DNA from: Candidatus Zixiibacteriota bacterium
Lineage (GTDB): Bacteria > Zixibacteria > MSB-5A5 > GN15 > FEB-12
Length of the DNA: 7,391 nucleotides
Assembly (NCBI GenBank): GCA_016213305.1
Contig: JACRAV010000215.1
Coordinates: 1-7,391 of the forward strand
Direction: 5' to 3'
The first letter of the stretch is position 1. Each line of letters begins with the position of its first letter. Below are positions 1 to 6,207 of the stretch, piece after piece. The position numbers and the translations under genes were made by a program. The notes below the pieces were generated by a model. That model saw only the letters and a program-made list of their open reading frames with translations. It had not been told where the DNA came from and did no database searches.

Positions 1-48
1 AGGGCCTGTTGAGAAACTTCCAAACTCTGTCGTTGCGGGAAGCGACTT

Positions 49-71
49 CACCCTGAGCCTGTCGAAGGGTG
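49..71. repeat. Short palindromic repeat, CCTGAGCCTGTCGAAGGG type
   Basis: The core CCCTGAGCCTGTCGAAGGG is flanked by bases that extend its ends into an inverted repeat (CACCCT at 49-54 against AGGGTG at 66-71). Wider flanks also pair in part (TGTCG near 28 against CGACA near 77). This motif is familiar as a dispersed extragenic palindrome in many bacterial genomes; that is general knowledge, and copy number here cannot be judged from one copy. It could be a fold-back element or part of a longer non-autonomous repeat that includes the left edge of the window. Confidence 0.55.
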
Positions 72-140
72 AGGAGCGACAAGCCCAAAACCAAGGGTAT
101 CCTCTTGAACCGCTTTCCGGATCATTAGGAGAAAATCCCA

Positions 141-169
141 TTGACAATATCTTCCTCTATCCCTTAAAT
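141..169 (+). promoter_or_regulatory. Candidate sigma70 promoter for the beta-propeller gene
   Basis: A perfect -35 box TTGACA (141-146) is followed after 17 bp by TTAAAT (164-169), which matches the -10 consensus at four of six positions. Transcription would start near 176, giving a 5' leader of about 155 nt before the ATG at 333. The -35 is strong, the -10 weak. The promoter could instead belong to the repeat-like sequence at the left edge. Confidence 0.5.
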
Positions 170-176
170 TCGAACA

Positions 177-226
177 GGGCCTTTCGTGTCCTTCTTGCTT
201 GCCGTGGCTTGATTCTCAAAAGGCCC
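177..226 (+). other. Possible 5' leader stem-loop
   Basis: GGGCCTTT (177-184) is perfectly complementary to AAAGGCCC (219-226), with a 34-nt loop between. If transcription starts near 176, this would be the first structure in the mRNA. A second small hairpin follows at about 248-264 (GACCG/CGGTC). No known riboswitch or leader-peptide pattern was recognised, so only the complementarity is claimed. Confidence 0.3.
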
Positions 227-321
227 AACAGCACACGTACTTGTAGGTGACCGGACTTCTCGGTCCTTCGCTGTGTCAAGACTCGTTTCAGTTATGGGAT
301 TGATTAAAAAACGCCTGTTCG

Positions 322-328
322 GGAGGAG
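322..328 (+). promoter_or_regulatory. Ribosome binding site that fixes the start at 333
   Basis: GGAGGAG lies just upstream of the ATG at 333, with 6 nt between GGAGG and the start codon. It decides the start over the in-frame GTG at 273 and ATG at 294, neither of which has a comparable Shine-Dalgarno sequence. Confidence 0.85.
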
Positions 329-332
329 TACC

Positions 333-3300
333 ATGCGTCGCCTTGCTGTCTCTACCTTGGTTGTGACACTCTCTCTGATCGTATCCGTTTCAGCCGGACC
401 ATCTTTGGCATCCGAAGGCGACTGGCCGACCTATCAGCATGACATGGCTCGTACGGGCGCTTCGCCCGTCTCCGTCGGTTCCGACGCCTACTGCAATCTG
501 ACTCTCGGCTGGGCGCGCGTTCGCCCGACCGGTCACGGTATCAACTTCAACGGACCGATCATCTGGAACAACCATGTCATCTGTGCCTTTGGGGCATCGC
601 TGTCCGCGTCATATGAAGTGTTCAACCTCCAGACCGGCGCAACCGAGTACAGCTTTACCAATGCCGCCTGGGGCGGCGACGGGAAGATCATCGGCGGTGA
701 CATCCGTTGTACACCAACGATCGCTAGCGTGAATGTGTCCGGTGTGCTGACCCCCGTGCTTTTTTTGACCGGCGGATCATCGGGTTCGGTTTCGGCGTTT
801 AACCTCTCCGGAAACTTTGCCGTACCTCCCACCCTACTGTGGTCGGCCAACTTCAATAATAGCTGGCTCGGTCACACCGCGGCCATGGGCGCCACCCGTT
901 ATGGCAATATCATCTTCTTGGCGGTTGGTTCGGACGAGTGCCTCTTCTGGACGGCGGACGATAACCGGGTCTATGCGGCCTACGCCGCCACCGGTTTGCC
1001 CTACACCCCGTTTACGGGCGGCAACGCCGGTTACACGCCGTTCAATCTGGGTCAAAGCTCCCTGAAGTCCGGTTGCACCGATGGCACCTACCTGTTCTAC
1101 ACCACCTTCAACCCGAGTGGCGCAGGCGGTAAAGTCATCGCGATTAATCCGGCTGACGGCAAGCAGGCCTGGTCCTATACCTGCAACCAGGCCGCGGTTC
1201 TATTTCCGGGAAATACCCTCGAAACTTTTGAAGCCGGTTGCTCCGTGGCTGATGGTGTCGTGTACGCCAACTCTCGCATGTTTGACGGTCCGCCGGGCGG
1301 AATCCGCGGCGTGTTCTATCGTCTCGATGCCCGCAACGGCGCCGTGCTGGGTGCTACAATTGGCGAACGCGCCCGCCTGACCACTCCGGCTATCGACATA
1401 AATCGGGCTTATGTGCCCGGACTTCCGGCCTACACAGGCCTTGGCGTCTATGGCGGCAGTCTCCTGGCTTATCGCCGCTACGATGGCGCGTTGATCTACG
1501 CGGCCCATAGCTACCCGTCCCTCGCTTCGGGCTACAGCCAGGCCGGTCACCGCGTCGAAGGCGTGCTATCATTAGAAAGCAACTCATCCAATCAGTTATT
1601 TGTTTTCAACACGTCCTGTTACTTGAGTTGCTACCGTGCCGACGACGGCAACGAACGGTTCAGCCGCCGTGTTGACCAATTTTTTATTGTTCCCCAGCCG
1701 TTCCCCGAGCCGATTCAACAGCCCGAAGGTGGCATGGGTGCGATCGGCCGGGATATTGCCGGCATTCCCCACGTCGTCTTTGTTGACAGCTATGGCAGTA
1801 TCTACGATCTGACGAGGAAAAACCCGCGCGCTCGACTGGAACTGGTGCAAAACTCGCTGGTCGCATCGGTTCCGTACCAGAGTCCGGCGGACACCGTCGT
1901 GACGCTGACTCGTGCCTATACCAATACTGGTTGCATGCCGCTCGTCGTCTCCATGACGGCCGCCGCCGCTTCCAACGGCACAGCCCCGCCGGTCGCCGCC
2001 GGTAGCCCCTCTGTGATCGGATCTCGCCTCGAAAGCAATTCGACTTCTTTGGCCGACATGCTGTCCGGCACCGGGTTCATGGTCTTCTCCGATGCCAACC
2101 AGGTCAAATATATCGGTCGTGACCTGATGGGCGGTGATCTCGACAATCTGCCGGACACGCCGATTGTCGCAACCCGCACTACCTACAACCCGTCGGCGGC
2201 CGCAGTCCCTGCATTTTTGAACCAGAACCCCGGTTCCTACCCCGGTGATGTCTTCGACCCGCCCTTCGGCAGTATTGTCACGGGTCCCGGCGACACCGCC
2301 GGCATCAGCGTGCATGTCAACGCTCCCCTTCTCAATCGCGGCCGGAACTCCTTCTATGTCGAATTCACCGTGATCAACGACCCGGACTACTATCTGGACA
2401 GCCCGACCCGTCGTCCGGAACTGCGGTGCGACCTGATCTACTTCTGCATCGACGACACCACCACCCTGAAATTCGGCGCGGCAAGCGCCAATCATCGCCT
2501 GGTCACTAATACCTCTCGTATCGCCACCGGCGATTGGTCCGCCGGTCCAGCGGTCAGTCATGGAACGAAAATCGACGGCATGATTGAGACCACTTACCAG
2601 GCGTTCTCTGCGTACGGCGTTTCGGCTCATCGCCAGTCCTTCAACTCTCAGGCATGGCGAGGTGGCGGGGAAACTCAGAGTTGGGTCAGCTCATTGGGTG
2701 ATCCCAACTTCTGCGACAGCAAATGCAAGGCCGCGCTCACTGCCGGTGTTAACCTGGGCGAGTTCTCAACCGATGGCCTCACGTACACCATGTTAAGGGG
2801 CAACATGGTCTGCCGTTCCTACATCGACTCCGTCCAGAATTTCGACGACGGAACCGGTGGCTGGAATTACCAGCTGTTCAAAACCGCTCCCTATGACAAC
2901 GATTCAACCATCGGCATGGTAATTAATTCAAAGGTCTATGCCGTGGTTGACGCCCCGCCGGGCGGGACAGTTCTGAACAACGTGACGCTGGATGTCATGT
3001 CTATCAAACACCGCACCGGACTTGCGGTCCCGGGCTGGAAGATGTGGGTGTACAACGATAACGATCTGCACGGCAGGGATACCGCATACTACGATGCGGC
3101 CCACTCGGTGGGCTGGGCGGCAGGAACTCCCACGCCTGCTTTGGGCAAGGTTGCCGGATTTATCAAGATTCCGTTCGGCTCCGGCCACACCCCGCTTGTC
3201 AACGTGACGGCCGCGTCGCAGACTACTCTCTCATTTCTCCCGAACTGGGATTCGGCCTGGACCTATATCAGCAAACCGTCCGGCCAGTATGCCAACAGCT

Positions 3301-3695
3301 GGGACGGTTCGTTCGATCAGGGCGCCCTGTACGGCATTGCCTGGCACGACTTCGCGCCCGGCGAGACCTATCGCATCGGCCTGGCTTTCTTCGCCTTCAG
3401 GAGTTTGGCCAATTCCAATTCATCCGCCGGCACCATCGCCAACACGGCCGACCTCGTCAACAAGTGGGCCGGCTTCGGCCGCGGCGACGTCAACAACGAC
3501 GGTGTTATCAACCTGTCCGATGTGATCTATCTGGCCGAGCATGTCATTTTCGCAAAACCGGGACCTGTCCCGTTCCGGCATCTCGGCGATGTCAACGACA
3601 GCGGCGGCTTCCCTGATGTGGCCGATGTAACGTACCTGGTAAATTTCTACTTCAACTATGGGCCGCCACCGGTGGGAGCTTTCGTTCTTCCATAG
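333..3695 (+). CDS. Secreted PQQ-like beta-propeller protein with C-terminal dockerin-like repeats
   Basis: Exported protein of 1,120 residues. The ATG at 333 is chosen because GGAGG precedes it and a classic signal peptide follows at once: Arg-Arg, a hydrophobic stretch at about 4-21, and likely cleavage after SLA at 26. Residues ~31-495 resemble PQQ-like beta-propellers: an opening WPTYQHDMARTGASP (31-45) and blade motifs such as IAINPADGKQAWSY (~269-282), FYRLDARNGAVLG (~328-340) and CYRADDGNERF (~433-443). Residues ~500-1045 match no family I recognise; they look beta-rich with scattered cysteines. The C-terminus (~1049-1115) has two dockerin-type calcium loops: DVNNDGVINLSD (1052-1063), then a degenerate DVNDSGGFPDVAD with one extra residue. 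No PQQ-enzyme catalytic residues were identified, so an adhesive or structural role is more likely than an enzymatic one. It converges on the lipoprotein gene. The exact function is unknown. Confidence 0.88.
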   Translation: MRRLAVSTLVVTLSLIVSVSAGPSLASEGDWPTYQHDMARTGASPVSVGSDAYCNLTLGWARVRPTGHGINFNGPIIWNNHVICAFGASLSASYEVFNLQTGATEYSFTNAAWGGDGKIIGGDIRCTPTIASVNVSGVLTPVLFLTGGSSGSVSAFNLSGNFAVPPTLLWSANFNNSWLGHTAAMGATRYGNIIFLAVGSDECLFWTADDNRVYAAYAATGLPYTPFTGGNAGYTPFNLGQSSLKSGCTDGTYLFYTTFNPSGAGGKVIAINPADGKQAWSYTCNQAAVLFPGNTLETFEAGCSVADGVVYANSRMFDGPPGGIRGVFYRLDARNGAVLGATIGERARLTTPAIDINRAYVPGLPAYTGLGVYGGSLLAYRRYDGALIYAAHSYPSLASGYSQAGHRVEGVLSLESNSSNQLFVFNTSCYLSCYRADDGNERFSRRVDQFFIVPQPFPEPIQQPEGGMGAIGRDIAGIPHVVFVDSYGSIYDLTRKNPRARLELVQNSLVASVPYQSPADTVVTLTRAYTNTGCMPLVVSMTAAAASNGTAPPVAAGSPSVIGSRLESNSTSLADMLSGTGFMVFSDANQVKYIGRDLMGGDLDNLPDTPIVATRTTYNPSAAAVPAFLNQNPGSYPGDVFDPPFGSIVTGPGDTAGISVHVNAPLLNRGRNSFYVEFTVINDPDYYLDSPTRRPELRCDLIYFCIDDTTTLKFGAASANHRLVTNTSRIATGDWSAGPAVSHGTKIDGMIETTYQAFSAYGVSAHRQSFNSQAWRGGGETQSWVSSLGDPNFCDSKCKAALTAGVNLGEFSTDGLTYTMLRGNMVCRSYIDSVQNFDDGTGGWNYQLFKTAPYDNDSTIGMVINSKVYAVVDAPPGGTVLNNVTLDVMSIKHRTGLAVPGWKMWVYNDNDLHGRDTAYYDAAHSVGWAAGTPTPALGKVAGFIKIPFGSGHTPLVNVTAASQTTLSFLPNWDSAWTYISKPSGQYANSWDGSFDQGALYGIAWHDFAPGETYRIGLAFFAFRSLANSNSSAGTIANTADLVNKWAGFGRGDVNNDGVINLSDVIYLAEHVIFAKPGPVPFRHLGDVNDSGGFPDVADVTYLVNFYFNYGPPPVGAFVLP

Positions 3696-3773
3696 ACCGT
3701 TGGTCTCCGACACATGTCCTTTGGCGGCCGGATGCTGAGGGCAAACGCCTGCTTCCGATCATTCGATCGAGCG

Positions 3774-3789
3774 GGGGAGACCGCTCCCC
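3774..3789 (+). other. GC-rich hairpin after the beta-propeller gene, no U-tract
   Basis: GGGGAG (3774-3779), loop ACCG, CTCCCC (3784-3789) form a perfect 6-bp hairpin about 80 nt after the TAG stop at 3693-3695. No T-run follows, so it is not a standard intrinsic terminator. It might stabilise the 3' end or act with the stronger hairpin at 3839-3866. Confidence 0.3.
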
Positions 3790-3832
3790 TAATCCCGGCA
3801 TTGTGAAAAATTGATTCGGCCCGCTCATGCAC

Positions 3833-3866
3833 AAAAAAACCCACGGATGCCGAGGCATCCGTGGGT
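3833..3866 (-). terminator. Intrinsic terminator of the lipoprotein gene
   Basis: ACCCACGGATGCC (3839-3851) and GGCATCCGTGGGT (3854-3866) are perfect inverted copies, giving a 12-bp stem with a CGAG tetraloop. Read on the minus strand, the stem is followed directly by seven T (3839-3833). It begins 30 nt after the minus-strand stop codon. On the + strand no T-run follows, so it is mainly one-directional, although the stem may also slow transcription of the converging gene. Confidence 0.9.
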
Positions 3867-3896
3867 AAAGGTCAGAATCAGCCGGTCAATCAGAAA

Positions 3897-5303
3897 CTAA
3901 TAGGTGACGGGAATCTCGTCACAGTGACCGGGGCCGATTACCCCATTGTTGTAATTGTCAAGTTTCGTGTGCCAATTGCCGACCTTGGTCTGCTTTGAAT
4001 TCGACAGCCCGCTCCAGTCGCTCCAATTATAATTGGCCAGGAACGCATCTGCGGCCGTGATCGTCGACGCAACGGCCGAACCGCTCGCACCGTTAGCGAT
4101 GTTCAGCTTGGCGCCCAAAAGCTGGGCGTAAAGCTTGGTGATCCCGTTCGACGGATCACCATAGGTCTGCTGTCCAAGAATGGCGACCGCGGTCGCGGCA
4201 TCGGTAACCTGGATACTCTTGGCGCCGCCCGCCGTACCGAGCCAGATGGGCAGGAGCGGGGTAACAACATCCGCCTGCGGGCCAAACCCCGCGTGCGTCT
4301 TCCAGTATCCGATGGTGTAGGTACAGCCGACCGCGCGGTACATTCCGGCATCCCAGGTCAGATCCGTTTCCCCGCCGTCAAGCGTGGTGCACACCGTCCT
4401 GCCGGTCGTCACGTCGGCGTCGCTGTCAACACCGTCATCCGCGCCCTGATCCTGGGGGCTGAATACGTAGCCGGCAGGTAGAATGAACTCCACCGAATAC
4501 GAACCCGGCGTAAGATCGCTGAACAGATAGTACCCGGAAGCGTCCGTCACCATGATGGACAGCAAATCGCCCGCACAGTTGCGCAGGTTCACGGTAACCC
4601 CGGGGATTCCCGGTTCGCCCGCGTCCTGAATGCCGTCCATATCCAGATCATGCCACACAAAGTCCCCGATGGCCGCCGTCTGCGGAATCACCGGCAATTC
4701 AAACTGGAGCAGACTCTGTTTCTTGAGATCGTCAACTTGCCCGGTGAGTAGCTCATTATGAGCGCCGAAGTTGACATCAGGCAGGGTTGCCACAATGAGA
4801 GCGTCATACACCGTTCCGAACAAGCCACGCTGGATTGTCGTGCAATCGGGACTGCACACTACCAGCTTGGGCCGGGTTGCCGCGTCGGAACCTTCACTGC
4901 TGTGGTACCAGGTCAGGTCTGACCCGCTCTGCTCGATCAGAAAGCCGTAGTTCGGATAGGTTCCGTCTTCCCAGGCCTGAACGAGAGCGGTGACATCCAC
5001 CGATTTCCAGCCAATCGCGTCGGACGTAAACGAACCGACCACGTCTGGCGAGTAAGCCCCGCCAAAGTTGTTGAAGGTGACCGTCGCTTCGGACCATGGT
5101 GAAGTCACGCGGTGAACGCGAACTTCCTGATTCCCGGTTTCCGTGACATAGACCCACAACGTGGCCGATTGGACCGCTACCCCCATCGATACGTTGCGAC
5201 CCCAATTCTGTGATTGATTGGGCTGGGTGGGCTGTTGCGAACAACCAACGGCCAGCAAGCCGATGACGAGAGCCAGCAAAACCAGTCTGCTGATTTTAGA
5301 CAT
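3897..5303 (-). CDS. Outer-envelope lipoprotein with DNRLRE, SdrD-B-like and GYWKTH modules
   Basis: Predicted lipoprotein of 468 residues. The ATG at 5303 follows AAGGAGG by 6 nt. The frame is open 34 codons further upstream, but that stretch has no export signal and is rejected. Residues 1-21 are a type II signal (hydrophobic 6-20, LLAVGC, lipidated Cys21), followed by a Gln/Pro/Ser-rich linker. Residues ~42-150 match the C-terminal half of a DNRLRE (CBM96-like) domain: SATLWVYV, the W-x-x-x-x-V-T-F strand and TRPKLVV. Residues ~163-210 resemble the N-terminal half of the same fold (VNFG, SLLQFELPVIPQTA). Residues ~212-322 are an SdrD-B-like Ig module (IGDFVWHDLDMDGIQDAGEP, then DASGYYLFSDLTPGSYSVEF). 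The rest (~327-461) carries TIGYWKTH and LYAQLLGAKLNIANGA, a module of unknown function. A surface, carbohydrate-binding or adhesive role is likely. It is transcribed alone. The stop is TAG. Confidence 0.88.
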   Translation of the reverse strand: MSKISRLVLLALVIGLLAVGCSQQPTQPNQSQNWGRNVSMGVAVQSATLWVYVTETGNQEVRVHRVTSPWSEATVTFNNFGGAYSPDVVGSFTSDAIGWKSVDVTALVQAWEDGTYPNYGFLIEQSGSDLTWYHSSEGSDAATRPKLVVCSPDCTTIQRGLFGTVYDALIVATLPDVNFGAHNELLTGQVDDLKKQSLLQFELPVIPQTAAIGDFVWHDLDMDGIQDAGEPGIPGVTVNLRNCAGDLLSIMVTDASGYYLFSDLTPGSYSVEFILPAGYVFSPQDQGADDGVDSDADVTTGRTVCTTLDGGETDLTWDAGMYRAVGCTYTIGYWKTHAGFGPQADVVTPLLPIWLGTAGGAKSIQVTDAATAVAILGQQTYGDPSNGITKLYAQLLGAKLNIANGASGSAVASTITAADAFLANYNWSDWSGLSNSKQTKVGNWHTKLDNYNNGVIGPGHCDEIPVTY

Positions 5304-5309
5304 ACCGAT

Positions 5310-5316
5310 CCTCCTT
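5310..5316 (-). promoter_or_regulatory. Ribosome binding site of the lipoprotein gene
   Basis: CCTCCTT on the + strand reads AAGGAGG on the minus strand, a near-perfect Shine-Dalgarno sequence 6 nt before the ATG at 5303. It settles the start codon against the longer reading frame that begins at 5405. Confidence 0.9.
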
Positions 5317-5413
5317 AGTGTGGAACGAATTTCGCCTCGAACCGCATGCCCAACCCCATAGAACGACATTCCTGGTGGCGGACCAAGGCCAACGATTTTT
5401 TTCACTTATCCGA

Positions 5414-5510
5414 CAATTCATGTATAGCAATCACTCGTATCGAAACATGCTCGTACTCTTGAGCCTTGCGAGAAGCCAAACGTAAGTACTTCTAACTATA
5501 CATTGAATTG
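5414..5510. repeat. Inverted repeat upstream of the lipoprotein gene
   Basis: CAATTCATGTATAG (5414-5427) and CTATACATTGAATTG (5496-5510) are inverted copies that differ by a single inserted base, separated by 68 nt. Similarity continues weakly outward (ATC and G positions shared). Each arm contains TATACAT, reading outward to the left on the minus strand and to the right on the + strand. Operator pair, divergent -10 elements and remnant of a mobile element are all possible. Confidence 0.5.
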
Positions 5511-5666
5511 GCCGATTGAGCAAGAAAATTATTCCCCGTGGGGGCATTATCGACCCTTCAAGTCCATGTCGATCGCCTCATGCCCTGAATCCGCCGACCC
5601 GTGTGAGATACCTCCCCCAAGAAACTTGGACCGCTAGCTATAGCCCAATGACCTTCAGATATAAAA

Positions 5667-5740
5667 TACCGGGGGACAGACTCGAACTGTCGACCCCCTG
5701 CTCCACAGGCAGGTGCTCTAACCAACTGAGCTACCCCGGC
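5667..5740 (-). tRNA. tRNA-His (anticodon GUG), without the G-1:C73 pair
   Basis: The minus strand folds into a complete cloverleaf of 74 nt. The acceptor stem GCCGGGG pairs with CCCCGGU (G1:U72 wobble), the D stem is GCUC/GAGC, the anticodon stem CCUGC/GCAGG with loop CUGUGGA, and the T stem GACAG/CUGUC with loop UUCGAGU. U8, A14, G15:C48, G18G19 and A58 are all in place. The anticodon GUG (5706-5704) reads His codons. CCA is not encoded (UUU follows). Unusually, the base before G1 is U rather than G and the discriminator is A73 rather than C73, so the standard bacterial tRNA-His identity elements are absent. The gene stands alone, with a promoter candidate 14 nt upstream. Confidence 0.96.
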
Positions 5741-5754
5741 ATCTGAGACCCAAA

Positions 5755-5780
5755 GTTATACCTAAACCGCACCAAGTCAA
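5755..5780 (-). promoter_or_regulatory. Candidate promoter of tRNA-His
   Basis: On the minus strand TTGACT (5780-5775) lies upstream of TATAAC (5760-5755), 14 nt before the first base of the tRNA. The 14-bp spacer is short. An overlapping TAACTT would give 16 bp. Position and boxes fit a tRNA promoter, but the precise -10 is uncertain. Confidence 0.5.
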
Positions 5781-5821
5781 GGCCTTTGCCAGTCCAGCGA
5801 ACTTGCCGGCATAATCACAAT

Positions 5822-5846
5822 AAAAAAGGCAGGTCAAACCTGCCTT
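5822..5846 (-). terminator. Intrinsic terminator of the HesB-like gene
   Basis: AAGGCAGG (5826-5833), loop TCAAA, CCTGCCTT (5839-5846) form a perfect 8-bp stem. On the minus strand it runs into a T-run and begins 22 nt after the TGA stop at 5871-5869. It makes the HesB-like gene a single-gene unit separate from the downstream tRNA-His. Confidence 0.9.
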
Positions 5847-5868
5847 CAAATCCCAATTTCAATTGATC

Positions 5869-6198
5869 TCATCCACAGCTGCATCCGCCGCAATCTTTGC
5901 CCTCGCCGCTTTTCCCGGCCGTCAGCACATACCCGCGGCGCGTGCCGTCATCGATAAAGTCTATATTGATATCGCCCAGTTGACCCACATACTGGTTCAC
6001 CTTCGGGTCTATCCAGGCGGTAACCCCGTTCGATTCAAGTTTGTCCAGCCCGTCGATTGACTCCTCCAGAGTCATTCCCAATGAGGGACCGCTTCACCCA
6101 AACCCCTGAAAGAAGATGACCAGGCTGCTTTTCTGGTGGGTCTCCATCTGGAGCACTTTCTGCAATTCGGCGCTGGCCCGGTCTGTGACGACAAACAT
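5869..6198 (-). CDS. HesB/IscA-like selenoprotein; TGA codon 35 read as selenocysteine
   Basis: Reading from the ATG at 6198, which follows AAAGGA by 9 nt, gives 109 residues if the in-frame TGA at 6096-6094 (codon 35) is read as selenocysteine. The text around it, FFQGFG-U-SGPSLGMTLEE, matches HesB/IscA-like proteins, where this position is a cysteine (Cys35 in IscA). The C-terminus CGGCSCG (103-109) supplies the second conserved Cys cluster. Residues ~60-92 form the usual beta-strands (VTAWIDPKVNQYV, INIDFIDD, GYVLTAG). The length fits A-type Fe-S carrier proteins (about 105-120 residues). HesB-like selenoproteins are a known bacterial family. Likely role: Fe-S cluster or thiol/selenol redox chemistry in the cytoplasm; the exact substrate is unknown. 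The final stop is also TGA. No frameshift is seen, so a pseudogene with one nonsense mutation is the less likely alternative. Without recoding, only a 34-residue peptide or a TTG-started 70-residue fragment would be called. Confidence 0.87.
6055..6096 (-). promoter_or_regulatory. Bacterial SECIS-like element following the UGA
   Basis: After the UGA (6096-6094) the mRNA can form a hairpin with stem UGACUC/GAGUCA (6074-6069 with 6063-6058) and loop UGGAG. The stem extends past an A-A mismatch by two more pairs (to 6077 and 6055). The loop begins 25 nt after the UGA, and a G sits at its second position. Bacterial SECIS elements are known to lie within the coding sequence at about this distance with a G near the start of the apical loop, where SelB binds. 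A smaller alternative hairpin UCCC/GGGA lies closer to the UGA. Confidence 0.6.
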
Positions 6199-6207
6199 CG
6201 ACTGTAG

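Larger units (their letters stand above)
5304..5666. other. Intergenic region between the lipoprotein gene and tRNA-His
   Basis: No convincing gene was found on either strand. The stretch should contain the lipoprotein promoter. TATACAT on the minus strand (from 5426 leftwards) is a possible -10, but no good -35 sits at the right distance. The inverted repeat at 5414-5510 is the main structure. Sequence from 5511 to 5666, which lies downstream of the tRNA on the minus strand, shows no recognisable intrinsic terminator or gene. Confidence 0.5.

Noticed and set aside
273..332. Upstream GTG (273) or ATG (294) start for the beta-propeller protein
   Set aside because: Both would put 13-20 extra residues before a normal signal peptide. 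Only the ATG at 333 has a good Shine-Dalgarno sequence.
1596..2630. Long minus-strand open frame inside the beta-propeller gene
   Set aside because: It is antisense to a well-supported gene in GC-rich DNA, with no signal, domain or ribosome binding site of its own.
5304..5405. 34-residue N-terminal extension of the lipoprotein
   Set aside because: The extension has no export signal, would bury the lipoprotein signal inside the protein, and runs over the AAGGAGG at 5310-5316.
5421..5450. Minus-strand lipoprotein promoter built on TATACA at 5426-5421
   Set aside because: No acceptable -35 hexamer is found at 16-18 bp, so only the inverted repeat is reported.
5869..6081. A free-standing 70-residue protein starting at TTG 6081
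   Set aside because: It lacks a ribosome binding site and the N-terminal third of the HesB fold. The missing part is present in the same frame just before the TGA.
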